From assembly GCF_003050935.1 (NCBI RefSeq), contig NZ_QAOX01000001.1, forward strand, positions 248,001-312,000: a stretch of 64,000 nt of DNA, read 5' to 3'. Made by a program: the position numbers and the translations under genes. The stretch comes from Luteibacter sp. OK325 (GTDB lineage: Bacteria > Pseudomonadota > Gammaproteobacteria > Xanthomonadales > Rhodanobacteraceae). The notes beneath the pieces are model-generated. The model saw nothing but the letters and a program-made list of their open reading frames with translations, was not told the DNA's origin and did no database searches. Below are positions 17,009 through 25,704 of the stretch, one piece after another; position 1 is the stretch's first letter, and the number at the start of each line of letters is the position of its first letter.

Positions 17009-20000
17009 GAGGCTGGTCTCCAATGAGGCGCTGATCGGACGTTGCGGTCGCGGCGCGACCATGCACGATGGCGAAGATGACGGGGACGAAAAGCAGCGTG
17101 GCGAAGGTCGCGAACATCAGCCCGCCAATAACGGCACGGCCCAGTGGTGAGTTCTGCTCCTGGCTGAGCGCCATGGGCAGCATGCCGATGATCATCGCCA
17201 GTGCGGTCATGCACACCGGGCGGAAGCGGGTGAAACCGGCCTCGAGCGCCGCCTTGACCGGGTCGCCATGCTCGGCAAGGCGTTCGCGACAGAAGCTCAC
17301 CACGAGGATCGCGTTCGCCGTCGCTACGCCCATGCACATGATCGCGCCGGTGAGTGCCGGTACCGAAAGGCTCGTATGCGTGAGGAACAGTATCCACACG
17401 ATGCCGGCGAGCGCGGCGGGAAGCGCGGTGATGATCACGAACGGATCCACCCAAGACTGGAAGTTGACCACGATGAGCAGGTAGATCAACACGACGGCGC
17501 CAACGAGGCCGAACAGCAGGCCGCTGAAGGCCTCGTTCATCGTGCCCACCTGGCCGTGCAGACTGACCAGCGAGCCTTTGGGTCGCTGGGATGCGAATCG
17601 CGCCAGGACATGCTGCACGTCACTGGCCACGCCACCCAGATCACGCCCCTGGATGGAGGCATAGATGTCGTACGCCGGCATGATGTTGTAGTGGGATACC
17701 ACGGCGTCGCTGGGTCCGCGGGTGAAGCTGGCCACGCCACCGAGGATTTGCGTGGCACCGTCACCGGACGCCGTCACCGGCAGCGCCTTCAGGTCGGCCA
17801 TGGAATCCATGAGGTATTGCGGCGTGGACGCAACGATGGCGTAGGACACGCCGTTCTTCGGATTCAGCCAGAACGCGGGAGCGACCTGCGAGCTACCGGC
17901 CAGCGATGACACCATGCTGTTGGTGACGTCGCGTTCGGTGATACCCAGGCTGTCGGCGCGTATCCGGTCCACCTTGACGTTGAGCTGCGGATAACTGGAA
18001 CTTTGCTGGAGGCGCACATCGACGATGCCGTCGATCTTGCGGAGCTCCTTCATGAGAGCCTGCGCATAGGCTTCATTGGCTTTCCTGTCGCGCCCCGCGA
18101 CTGATACATCCAGCGGCGAGGGAGAACCGAAGTTGAGGATCTGACTGGTCATGTCCGAAGGCAGGAAGGCGAACTGTGTCCCGGCGAACTGGCGCGGAAG
18201 GGTTTCCCGCAAGCGCTTCATGAAGTCGGCTGCCGGCCGATGCCCTTGCCTGAGCACGATCTGGATATCGCCATCCTGCGAGCCGATCGTGCCGCTGCTG
18301 CTGTAGACGAGGTTCACGCCACTGAGCGGCAGCCCGATGTTGTCAATGATGGCGTCGAGCTGGTCGGGGGGAATGACTTCGCGAATGGCCCGTTCGATGT
18401 GGTCGAACTCGGCAGCCGTTTCTTCCACGCGGGTGCCCATGGGCGCGCGCACATGCATGGATAGGGAGTCGGAGTCGACCGCGGGAAAGAAGTCGCGACC
18501 CAACGCGGGAACCAGCGCGAAGGACAGCAGGACAACGCCGAGGAACCCCGCGACGAACTGCCTGCGATGGTCCAGCGCCATGGCGAGCGTGCCGTAGTAG
18601 GTATCGCGAATCCGGGTAAAGCGGCGTTCGAAGCCGGCCTGGAACGCAAGCAGCCCGTGCACCAGCACGCCATGCCGTGCCGGACGGTGCTGGTCTCCCT
18701 CGTGATGATTGAGGTAGCCGTCCTCCGGATGACCGCCCTTGCCGCCCTCGACGCGATGGGGCTTCAACAGGAACATGGCGAGCGTCGGCACCAGCGTGCG
18801 CGAAAGCATGAAGGACGACGCCATGGCGAAGATGACGGCCAGCGCCATCGGCCGGAACAGGAAACCGGCGATACCATCGAGCATGAACATCGGCACGAAC
18901 ACGATGCAGATGCAAAGCAGCGACACGAAGGCCGGCGTCACGATCTGCTTCGCGCCATCCATGATGGCGCTCACCACGCCCTTACCCTGCTCGAGATGCC
19001 AGTTGATGTTCTCGATGGTGACCGTCGCATCGTCGACGAGGATGCCGACGGCCAGCGCGAGGCCGCCCAGGGTCATCACGTTGAGGGTCTGCCCGAACAG
19101 CGACAGCAACGCGATAGCCGACAGGATCGACAAAGGGATGGACAGCGCGATGATGACCGTGGATCGCCAGCTGCCAAGGAACAAGAGGATCATCACCGAG
19201 GTCAGCACCGCGGCGATCACGCCCTCCCGCGCCACCGATGCGACGGCGGACTTCACGAAGATCGACTGATCGCTCAGGAGACTCATCTTCAGCGACTTCG
19301 GCTGGGTCTCCCCGATCAACGGCAGCAGCTTCTTGATGCCGGCGACGACATCGAGCGTGGACGCATTGCCGTTCTTGAGCGCTGGCATCAGCACGGCGCG
19401 TTTGCCGTCGACGCGCACGATATTGTTCTGCGGTGGCGCACCGTCGCGAACGTGAGCCACGTCGCCGATGGTGATCGTGGCGCCATTGACCGTCTTGATC
19501 GGCAGATCGTTCAGCTCGTCGATCGCGGCCGGGCTGTTGTTGAGCTGGACGTGATACTCGTAGGTGCCTATCTTCGCCGTACCCACGGGAATGATCTGAT
19601 TCTGCGCGGCCAATGCATTGCCCACGTCCTGCGCGGATAAACCCTTGGCCGCAAGCGCTCGCGGATTGAGGTCAAGCGTCACTTGCTTCTGCTTGCCGCC
19701 GTACGGCGTCGGGATTGCCACCCCGGGCACCGAGATCAGCGTCGGCCGCATGAAGTTCTGGGCTATATCGCGGATGGTGGCTTCGGAAAGAACCGGGCTG
19801 GACAGCGCCATCTGTAGCACCGGCACCGTGGAGGCGTTGTAATTGAGGATCAGCGGTGGCGTGATCCCCGGCGGCATCTGCTTGACCACCGTCTGCGAGA
19901 TGGAGGTGACCTGCGCCGTTGCGGTGCGAATATCCACGCCGGGCTGGAAGAAGATCTTCACGACGCCAACGCCGGGCAGCGACTGCGACTCGATGTGCTC

Positions 20001-20237
20001 GATGTCGTTGACCGACGTGGTGAGCTGACGCTCGTAGTAATAGATCACGCGCCCCGACATCTGGTCTGGCGGCAGGCCGTTATAGGTCCAGACGACACTG
20101 ATCACCGGAATGCCGATGTTCGGAAAGATATCCGTTGGCGTGCGCAAGGCCGCGAGCGGGCCCGCGATGAGGATCAACAGGGCCAGTACGATGAAGGTAT
20201 AGGGACGCGCCAGCGCGATACGGACTAGCGCCAGCAT
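16998..20237 (-). CDS. RND efflux pump inner-membrane transporter
   Basis: A 1079-residue AcrB-type proton antiporter. N-terminal TM1 is followed by RTPTDIFPNIGIPVISVVW and the first large periplasmic loop. TM4 carries LAVGILVDDATVTIEN with the paired Asp of the proton relay, and the second half repeats the design (FVIITALPAALAGI, CMGVATANAILVVSF). It has an extra stretch around residue 490-520 with Gly/His-rich HRVEGGKGGHPEDG, a cytoplasmic loop insertion. It shares one operon with the adaptor and NodT channel, and a two-component pair of the same orientation lies upstream. Drug-type (HAE) versus metal-type specificity cannot be decided by eye. Confidence 0.93.
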   Translation of the reverse strand: MLALVRIALARPYTFIVLALLILIAGPLAALRTPTDIFPNIGIPVISVVWTYNGLPPDQMSGRVIYYYERQLTTSVNDIEHIESQSLPGVGVVKIFFQPGVDIRTATAQVTSISQTVVKQMPPGITPPLILNYNASTVPVLQMALSSPVLSEATIRDIAQNFMRPTLISVPGVAIPTPYGGKQKQVTLDLNPRALAAKGLSAQDVGNALAAQNQIIPVGTAKIGTYEYHVQLNNSPAAIDELNDLPIKTVNGATITIGDVAHVRDGAPPQNNIVRVDGKRAVLMPALKNGNASTLDVVAGIKKLLPLIGETQPKSLKMSLLSDQSIFVKSAVASVAREGVIAAVLTSVMILLFLGSWRSTVIIALSIPLSILSAIALLSLFGQTLNVMTLGGLALAVGILVDDATVTIENINWHLEQGKGVVSAIMDGAKQIVTPAFVSLLCICIVFVPMFMLDGIAGFLFRPMALAVIFAMASSFMLSRTLVPTLAMFLLKPHRVEGGKGGHPEDGYLNHHEGDQHRPARHGVLVHGLLAFQAGFERRFTRIRDTYYGTLAMALDHRRQFVAGFLGVVLLSFALVPALGRDFFPAVDSDSLSMHVRAPMGTRVEETAAEFDHIERAIREVIPPDQLDAIIDNIGLPLSGVNLVYSSSGTIGSQDGDIQIVLRQGHRPAADFMKRLRETLPRQFAGTQFAFLPSDMTSQILNFGSPSPLDVSVAGRDRKANEAYAQALMKELRKIDGIVDVRLQQSSSYPQLNVKVDRIRADSLGITERDVTNSMVSSLAGSSQVAPAFWLNPKNGVSYAIVASTPQYLMDSMADLKALPVTASGDGATQILGGVASFTRGPSDAVVSHYNIMPAYDIYASIQGRDLGGVASDVQHVLARFASQRPKGSLVSLHGQVGTMNEAFSGLLFGLVGAVVLIYLLIVVNFQSWVDPFVIITALPAALAGIVWILFLTHTSLSVPALTGAIMCMGVATANAILVVSFCRERLAEHGDPVKAALEAGFTRFRPVCMTALAMIIGMLPMALSQEQNSPLGRAVIGGLMFATFATLLFVPVIFAIVHGRAATATSDQRLIGDQPHVA

Positions 20238-20309
20238 GTGCAGCGCTCCGCCGCGATGGGGTCCGGGGGCGTGACGAGGTTACGTTTCATCGGCGGTATC
20301 GATGGCATC

Positions 20310-20336
20310 TGACCCGGGCAGAAGTGCCCTGGGTCA
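20310..20336. promoter_or_regulatory. Dyad upstream of the RND operon
   Basis: TGACCCGGGCA (20310-20320) and TGCCCTGGGTCA (20325-20336) are near-perfect inverted repeats around GAAG. The dyad lies between the end of the histidine kinase gene and the start of the pump gene, both on the minus strand. No T-run follows, so an operator role is at least as likely as termination. Confidence 0.4.
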
Positions 20337-20373
20337 TTCTCCGTACCGATGCTTGTGGAATTCTTTTGTCCGG

Positions 20374-21765
20374 CTAAGGAGCGTCGATGGAGATATGAAC
20401 GAGCAGACCGTGTCCGGACGGCGCTTCCAGCAAGGTGATCCAACCATCGTGCAGTTCCACAGCGCGCTGGACGATGCTCAGCCCGAGGCCGAACCCCGTC
20501 TGCTTGCTGTCGGAGCCACGATGAAAGCGCTGAAATGCCGCCTCGCGTCGTTCCGCGGGAATACCCGGACCGTCATCGCAAACGGTGATCAACGCCCTGC
20601 CCGCCTCGCGTGTGAGTGCGATGTCCACGTGACTGCGATCCTGTGTATGGCGCAGCGCGTTCTCGATCAGGTTACGGAACATGGCGGTCAAGGCGACTTC
20701 GTGACCGGAGACGTAGAGCTGGGGTTCGTCGTGGTTCAGGCTGAGCTCGATCTCCTTTTCCGCCATGCCCGGTGCCAACTCCTCGATCACCTCGGTAGCG
20801 ATCGTTACCAGGTCGAGCGGCACGCGGTGTTGGGAAGCGGCCCCCGCTTCGAGCCGCGCGATCGCCAGGATCTGCTCGATGCGGCGAGCGAGGCGTGCGA
20901 GGCTGCGGCGCGCGTTACGCACGGTGTATTGAATCTCTACCGGATCATCGGTAAGAAGCGCACCTTCCATGTGAATCATGGTGGCGGCAAGCGGCGTGCG
21001 CAGTTCGTGGGCGACATCGCCCGCGAAGCGCTGCTCGCGCTCGATGGCGTCCTCCAGCCGTTCCAGCTGTTGGTTGAGGGTCACGATGAGCGGCTTGATC
21101 TCGTCTGGCGAGCCATCGACGGCGATGAGCTTGCGGCTGCCGGGTTCGCGCCGCGCCAGGATACGGGTCAGCGTGTCCACCGGCCGCAGGCCACGCCTTA
21201 CGGCAACGCCCGCCAGGAACGCGAGCAGGGGCAAGCCGATCACCAGGGGCAGGCCATGCTCCAGGATGAGTCCGTCGGTAATGTCGCTGCGATTATCCGC
21301 GCGCTCACCGATGCGAATAGTGAGGTTGAAACGATTGGTCAGCGTGAATAACCGCCATCGCGCACCACCGTGTTCCATGTTGCTGAAGCCGCGTTCGCCA
21401 GGCGCAGGCGGCGGAAGGTCGGCCAGATTGGCGGTGGCCGCAATCAGGGTGCCGTGAGGGTCGTAAGCCTGGAAACCGACCTCCGGCTCGAAGTTCCTGG
21501 CATGTACCGAGATCACCACGCTACCGCGCTGGGCTTCGGTGGCCAATTGCAGCGCACGACTGGGATCCTGCCCTGCATAGCCACCCTGGCCATAGGCGAT
21601 CAGGGTACCCAGTGTGCGTCCGGCTTCGGCCAGACGCCCGTCGAGCAGGTGGTTCATCTCATGCAATTCGCTCTGGAAGCTGAAGATGCCCAACGGGATG
21701 AGCACCGCCACCTGCACGAGGATGATCAGCCACGTGATGCGCGTGCGGAGGCTGCTCGAGCTCAC
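20374..21765 (-). CDS. Sensor histidine kinase (QseC-like)
   Basis: A 463-residue membrane kinase: TM1 at about 10-30, a periplasmic region of about 135 residues, TM2 at about 172-190, HAMP, then the HisKA box FAGDVAHELRTPLAA with His at about 253. HATPase motifs are NLIENALRH, VCDDGPGIP and GFGLGLSIV. Domain order and the short sensor resemble QseC/TctE kinases. The start overlaps the stop of its response regulator as ATGA. It sits directly upstream of the RND operon, which suggests it controls the pump, though this is inferred from position only. Confidence 0.92.
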   Translation of the reverse strand: MSSSSLRTRITWLIILVQVAVLIPLGIFSFQSELHEMNHLLDGRLAEAGRTLGTLIAYGQGGYAGQDPSRALQLATEAQRGSVVISVHARNFEPEVGFQAYDPHGTLIAATANLADLPPPAPGERGFSNMEHGGARWRLFTLTNRFNLTIRIGERADNRSDITDGLILEHGLPLVIGLPLLAFLAGVAVRRGLRPVDTLTRILARREPGSRKLIAVDGSPDEIKPLIVTLNQQLERLEDAIEREQRFAGDVAHELRTPLAATMIHMEGALLTDDPVEIQYTVRNARRSLARLARRIEQILAIARLEAGAASQHRVPLDLVTIATEVIEELAPGMAEKEIELSLNHDEPQLYVSGHEVALTAMFRNLIENALRHTQDRSHVDIALTREAGRALITVCDDGPGIPAERREAAFQRFHRGSDSKQTGFGLGLSIVQRAVELHDGWITLLEAPSGHGLLVHISIDAP

Positions 21766-22427
21766 TTCGGCTCCCTCGGCATCATGTACCCGATCCCGCG
21801 CACGGTCTGGATCACCTCCGCGCTCAGCTTGCGACGCAGCCAGTGCACGTGCACCTCGATGGCGTTGCGGTCCACCACGGTATCGAAGCCATAAACCGAG
21901 CCTTCGAGGGATTCGCGCCGTACGATCCGGCCAGCGCGTTCCATCAGGATCCGCAGCAAGGCAAACTCGCGACGGGTGAGCGAGATGCGTTCGCCACGGA
22001 AGGCAACGTCGGTAGTGGCCAGGTCGAGCACCAGACCGCCGACCTCCACGCGGTTGTCGACCAGGCCCTGGGCCCGGCGCGTCAACGAGCGGATACGCGC
22101 CGCCAGTTCGCCCAGATGAAACGGTTTGACCAGATAGTCATCCGCGCCCAGGTCGAGCCCCTTGATGCGTGCCTCGGGTGCATCCCGCGCCGTCATCACC
22201 AGGATCGGCGTCTTCACCCCTGCCCGACGGGCCTCCAGCAACACCTCCAGGCCGTCCTTGCCTGGCAGGCCGAGGTCGAGCAACACCAGATCGACCGAGC
22301 CGTCGGCCAGTGCCGCCGCGCCCTGGCGGCCGTCGGTAAGCCAGGTCACCGCATAGGACTGCTGCTCGAGCGCGTGCTTGATCGCTTCGCCCAGTTCGGC
22401 GTCGTCTTCCAACAGGAGAAGGTGCAT
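21762..22427 (-). CDS. OmpR-family response regulator (QseB/TctD-like)
   Basis: A 221-residue regulator. The receiver carries LLEDDAELG, phospho-acceptor Asp at about 51 (LLDLGLPGKDG) and VKPF; the winged-helix domain ends VRGIGYMMPREPK. It is translationally coupled (ATGA) to the sensor kinase gene that follows. Together they form a two-component system next to the RND pump genes. Confidence 0.92.
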   Translation of the reverse strand: MHLLLLEDDAELGEAIKHALEQQSYAVTWLTDGRQGAAALADGSVDLVLLDLGLPGKDGLEVLLEARRAGVKTPILVMTARDAPEARIKGLDLGADDYLVKPFHLGELAARIRSLTRRAQGLVDNRVEVGGLVLDLATTDVAFRGERISLTRREFALLRILMERAGRIVRRESLEGSVYGFDTVVDRNAIEVHVHWLRRKLSAEVIQTVRGIGYMMPREPK

Positions 22428-22520
22428 GGTCGGGGCGCGGGCTCGGTGTCAGGCGGGGGTCGAAGGCAGGATGATCCCCGAAAAGGCTTTTCCCAAGCTT
22501 TCCTTCGGCAGCGCTGACCG

Positions 22521-22976
22521 CTACTCGCTGGCGAGCCGCTTGTGCAGGGCGAGATACTCCTTGCGGTATTTCTTCGCCAGCGAGGTCTTCTGCCGGGCGG
22601 TAAGGATCTTGCCGCCCAGCTGGAAGAAGCTGCGCTCTTCCTCGCGAAGATGGTCGTGCAGCTCCTCGGAAAGCTTGCCGAGGTTGGCGGCCCACCTGCG
22701 ACCGGCGTGAGTCACCGTCTGCAACGCCTCGACGAGGTCGTCCATCTTGTGATGATCGGCCAGCGCATCGCGCGACGGGTGCAGCCCGCGGTCGTCCATC
22801 AGCATCGGCACGTAGAGGAAGCGCTCCTCGGCCGCTTCGTGGGCGGCCAGCTCGATACGTAGCGCGGAGAACAACTCCACCCGGTACTCGCCCGGCTCTG
22901 AACGCATGAGCTTGCGCATCAGTGAGCGCTGGATAACGTGGCTCTCGCGGAGAGCTTCGAAGATCGTCTCGGACAT
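22521..22976 (-). CDS. Hemerythrin-like HHE-domain protein
   Basis: A 151-residue helical protein with the HHE cation-binding pattern: an N-terminal His (LRESHVIQR, about 14), AAHEAAEERFLY (about 44-55), ALADHHKMDDLV (about 72-83) and ELHDHLREEERSFF (about 105-118). Such domains bind a di-iron centre that handles oxygen or nitric oxide. The basic C-terminal helix (KKYRKEYLALHKR) is ordinary for this group. It is 94 bases upstream of the response regulator on the same strand; a functional link is not shown. Confidence 0.88.
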   Translation of the reverse strand: MSETIFEALRESHVIQRSLMRKLMRSEPGEYRVELFSALRIELAAHEAAEERFLYVPMLMDDRGLHPSRDALADHHKMDDLVEALQTVTHAGRRWAANLGKLSEELHDHLREEERSFFQLGGKILTARQKTSLAKKYRKEYLALHKRLASE

Positions 22977-23034
22977 GGCGTTCCCGGCTTTGTCATGGAG
23001 GCACCATCGTCGCCGTTGTGGTGTCAGGGTTTCG

Positions 23035-24150
23035 TCAGCGCTCTGGAGCCGCGATGGCGGGCTCCAGCGAGTGAGTGGCGACGGGTCGTCCAGGCAAGCG
23101 CCTGCCCAATCCCCTCAGCAGGGGCTTCTCGAGGAAGCGATAGCTGAGCAGGCCCGCGCCGAGCCCGATAAGGCCCATGACCAGGGCAAGGAGGGAACGG
23201 TTGACCACCCCTACCCACCCGAGGCGATCAAATACGGCGGCGGCGCTCGTGAAGATCACCTCGTGCCAGAGATAGATCGAGAACGACGCGTCACCCAGGT
23301 ACTGCAGCGCCATGGGCATGACTCGCGACTTGCCGAGCTCGAACGCCGCTGCACCGTAGACGATGAGAGCCGCCGGGAATCCCCAGCACGCGAGGCGCAG
23401 GAGATACGAAAGCGCTGCACGACCGCCGTCCGCGTGCAATGGGACGGCTCCGATGAGCAACAAGGCCACACCCGCGCAAAGTGCGAGCAGGCGGTAACGG
23501 CTCTCGCCGCGCTCGATGAGAACGGCGACGCCCATGCCCAGCAGGAACTCGAGAAGGATCGGAGCGAACACGTAGTCGAGCGGAATATTCAGGCGGAACA
23601 CCGCGGCAAGCACAGTGACGATGCCGATCGTCGCGAACCACCCAAGCAGGCCCGTGTAGATCCGCTTCGGAAAGAAAAGCATGCTGAGCGCCGTGGCCGC
23701 GTAGAAATAGACTTCGAACGTCAGGGTCCACGCCGCCTGGACGCGATAGTTGGGAAGGCTGTTCACCAGCAGGAGCAGTTCGAGCTGGGGTTTCTTCACG
23801 AAGGAGCTCGCCGGCGGCAGCCAGATCAACATCACGGTGGCGACACCGAAGACGATCCAGTAAAGCGGATAGATCCTGATGAAGCGTTTCATCGCGAATT
23901 CGTGGAACGCCGCGCGCCGCCCGATGAGCGCGGCCTGGCCGGCCGATCGCCGGGTCACGTGATAGATGATGAAACCTGAAATAACGAAGAAGATATCGAC
24001 GCCGGAGATCCCGACGGCCGTGAACCCTGTCCTCGCCCAATGCGTCCGCATGGGAACGATGTCCCAGAACAAATGGCTGGTCAGGACCATCAGGGCTGCG
24101 ATCGCGCGCAGGCCCTGGATGTTCCGATAGTTCGTGCGGGCCAGTTCCAT
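23035..24150 (-). CDS. Membrane acyltransferase, acyltransferase-3 family
   Basis: A 371-residue protein of about ten TM segments. It starts with the family signature NYRNIQGLRAIAALMVLTSH, has GVDIFFVISGFIIYH (about 50-64), RFIRIYPLYW (about 93-102) and LGDASFSIYLWHEVIF. Members acylate exopolysaccharide, lipopolysaccharide or peptidoglycan sugars at the cytoplasmic membrane. The neighbourhood has no polysaccharide genes, so its target is unknown. A decayed copy of the first codons lies at 13779-13823. Confidence 0.9.
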   Translation of the reverse strand: MELARTNYRNIQGLRAIAALMVLTSHLFWDIVPMRTHWARTGFTAVGISGVDIFFVISGFIIYHVTRRSAGQAALIGRRAAFHEFAMKRFIRIYPLYWIVFGVATVMLIWLPPASSFVKKPQLELLLLVNSLPNYRVQAAWTLTFEVYFYAATALSMLFFPKRIYTGLLGWFATIGIVTVLAAVFRLNIPLDYVFAPILLEFLLGMGVAVLIERGESRYRLLALCAGVALLLIGAVPLHADGGRAALSYLLRLACWGFPAALIVYGAAAFELGKSRVMPMALQYLGDASFSIYLWHEVIFTSAAAVFDRLGWVGVVNRSLLALVMGLIGLGAGLLSYRFLEKPLLRGLGRRLPGRPVATHSLEPAIAAPER

Positions 24151-24211
24151 GATGCGTCGGGCGAGCCCCGGCTAAAGGCAGGTAGTGCCGATAGCTCCAC
24201 GATTGGTTGCG

Positions 24212-24688
24212 TCAGCCTTTTCCGTTCGGGTATGAGACCAGCTCGAGCTGCATGCCCCAGGGACTGAGGAAGTACACCCATGTCTCGCCCGCGGTAGGTC
24301 CCTGCTCCATCACGGTCGGTTCGCCAAGAACGGTCAGTCCCTGTGCGCGCAAGTACTCGACCGCTTGATGCATGTCATCGACATAGAACGCCACATGATG
24401 GCCACCCACGTCCGAGTTCAGCGGCCCGACCTTGTTCTGCGCCTGCGACGCAGCATATTCGAAGATCTCCAGAAGCATGTTACCGGCTTCCATCATGACG
24501 ATCTTCTTTAGAACATCGCGCGACTTGACGTTCAGATGAACGCTCATCCAGTCGTCGTCGGACGCGAACGGGCCGTGTTCGTAGGCAACCTTGAAGCCAA
24601 AGTGCTTCTTGAAAAATTCAACGGCTTGATCGATCGAAGGCACGGTAAAGCCGATGTGATCAACTTTGCTTAAGGTGGGGATGCTCAT
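24212..24688 (-). CDS. VOC (glyoxalase/bleomycin-resistance) family protein
   Basis: A 158-residue protein made of two beta-alpha-beta-beta-beta units. Candidate metal ligands sit at the canonical places: His in KVDHIGFTVP (about 11), Glu in MLLEIFEY (about 74), His in GGHHVAFYVDD and Glu in MQLELVSYP. VOC enzymes act on, or bind, small electrophiles or antibiotics using a metal centre. The start overlaps the end of the upstream YdcZ-type gene by 29 bases in another frame, which suggests one transcript divergent from a LysR regulator. The substrate cannot be read from sequence. Confidence 0.85.
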   Translation of the reverse strand: MSIPTLSKVDHIGFTVPSIDQAVEFFKKHFGFKVAYEHGPFASDDDWMSVHLNVKSRDVLKKIVMMEAGNMLLEIFEYAASQAQNKVGPLNSDVGGHHVAFYVDDMHQAVEYLRAQGLTVLGEPTVMEQGPTAGETWVYFLSPWGMQLELVSYPNGKG

Positions 24689-25166
24689 TGCTTTCTCCGT
24701 TCAATGCCATCGCTTGCGCACCCTGCCGGGCGTTACTGCGATAAATCAGGAAGAGCGCGATGGCGAGCAGGATCATTGCCGCGTAGCGGGCGCCGCTCAG
24801 CCGGATGACGGGATTGTTCAACCAACCGAAGTTATCGATCAGAAGGCTCATCAGAAGCTGACCACTGATCACCGAAACCGTCGCGGCGGCCGTGCCCACG
24901 CGAGGCATCGCAAATACGATAACGAGCATGTACACCACGCCAAAGAACGCGCCGGTGACCTGCCAACGCGGTGCCGTGAACAGCGTCAGCGCATGCTGGG
25001 GTTCAAACAAGAAGGCATAGAGGAGACTGAGCATGGCGCCCAGGGTGAAGGTCAGCCAGGCGCTTTCGAGCACGCCTACGTGCGAACCGAGGCGACCGTT
25101 GATAGCCGACTGCGCGCACAGGATGGCGCCGCTGGCGACAACAAGCACGATCATGAAAATGAGCAT
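24660..25166 (-). CDS. YdcZ/DUF606-type five-TM membrane protein (second of two)
   Basis: A 168-residue membrane protein with about five helices, typical of PF04657 (DMT superfamily half-transporters). Recognisable parts are AILCAQSAINGRLGSHVG, LFTAPRWQVTGAFFGVVYM, RVGTAAATVSVISGQLLMSLLIDNFGW and a final LAIALFLIYRSN. The charged tail (about 147-168) is outside the membrane. AAGGA lies 8 bases before the ATG at 25166. It follows a paralogous gene by 11 bases, so the two probably form a heterodimer, as such half-size proteins often do. Confidence 0.85.
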   Translation of the reverse strand: MLIFMIVLVVASGAILCAQSAINGRLGSHVGVLESAWLTFTLGAMLSLLYAFLFEPQHALTLFTAPRWQVTGAFFGVVYMLVIVFAMPRVGTAAATVSVISGQLLMSLLIDNFGWLNNPVIRLSGARYAAMILLAIALFLIYRSNARQGAQAMALNGESNEHPHLKQS

Positions 25167-25177
25167 GGCGACGTTCC

Positions 25178-25606
25178 TTAATGGATCAACCAGAGCGCAA
25201 CGAGGATGGCCACGAGAGCGGCCACGCGATAACCGTCGACTTCGCGCCTGGCACTCCCCAGCCAGCCGAAATGATCGATGACCAGACTCGCGGCGACCTG
25301 ACCGAACAGGATGCCGACCATCGTCAGGCCCACGCCGACAAACGGAGTCGCGATGGTCAGCGCTGCCACGTAGACGGGCCCGAGGACGCCACCGGTGAGC
25401 AGCCAGCGCGGCTGCGAGAACATCAGGGCAAGACGCGGGCGACCGAAAATGAGGCCGAAGGTCAGGAGCAAGGAGCCCAGGGCGAAGATGCCCACGACAG
25501 CCCAGGCGTGCCCGACCTCTTCGCCCAGAGGCCCCAGAAGTCCCGCCTCGACCGACAACCCCATCCCGGCGGCGACAACCAGCGGGATAAGCCAAACGTG
25601 TTTCAT
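25178..25606 (-). CDS. YdcZ/DUF606-type five-TM membrane protein (first of two)
   Basis: A 142-residue membrane protein of the same family as the next gene, sharing SQPRWLLTGGVLGPVYVAALTIATPFVGVGLTMVGILFGQVAASLVIDHFGW in the same order as its partner (split here over residues about 66-118). It has five predicted helices and almost no soluble part. I use the ATG at 25606 (MKHVWLIPLVV); an upstream in-frame ATG would add 16 residues without hydrophobic character. It is the first gene of the YdcZ-YdcZ-VOC set. Confidence 0.85.
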   Translation of the reverse strand: MKHVWLIPLVVAAGMGLSVEAGLLGPLGEEVGHAWAVVGIFALGSLLLTFGLIFGRPRLALMFSQPRWLLTGGVLGPVYVAALTIATPFVGVGLTMVGILFGQVAASLVIDHFGWLGSARREVDGYRVAALVAILVALWLIH

Positions 25607-25659
25607 GAGTTGAGTTCCGCCAACAGAGTGGCAAACGTGGTGCAATGCCTTCATCGGAA

Positions 25660-25676
25660 CAATTAGTCGAAAATTG
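25660..25676. promoter_or_regulatory. Candidate LysR-type operator
   Basis: CAATT and AATTG form an inverted repeat around a 7-base AT-rich centre, in the 98-base gap between the divergent YdcZ gene and the LysR gene. This matches the general T-N11-A dyad layout for LysR-type regulators. Confidence 0.45.
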
Positions 25677-25704
25677 AATACATCATTGCCTGCAGGACAA
25701 CTCG

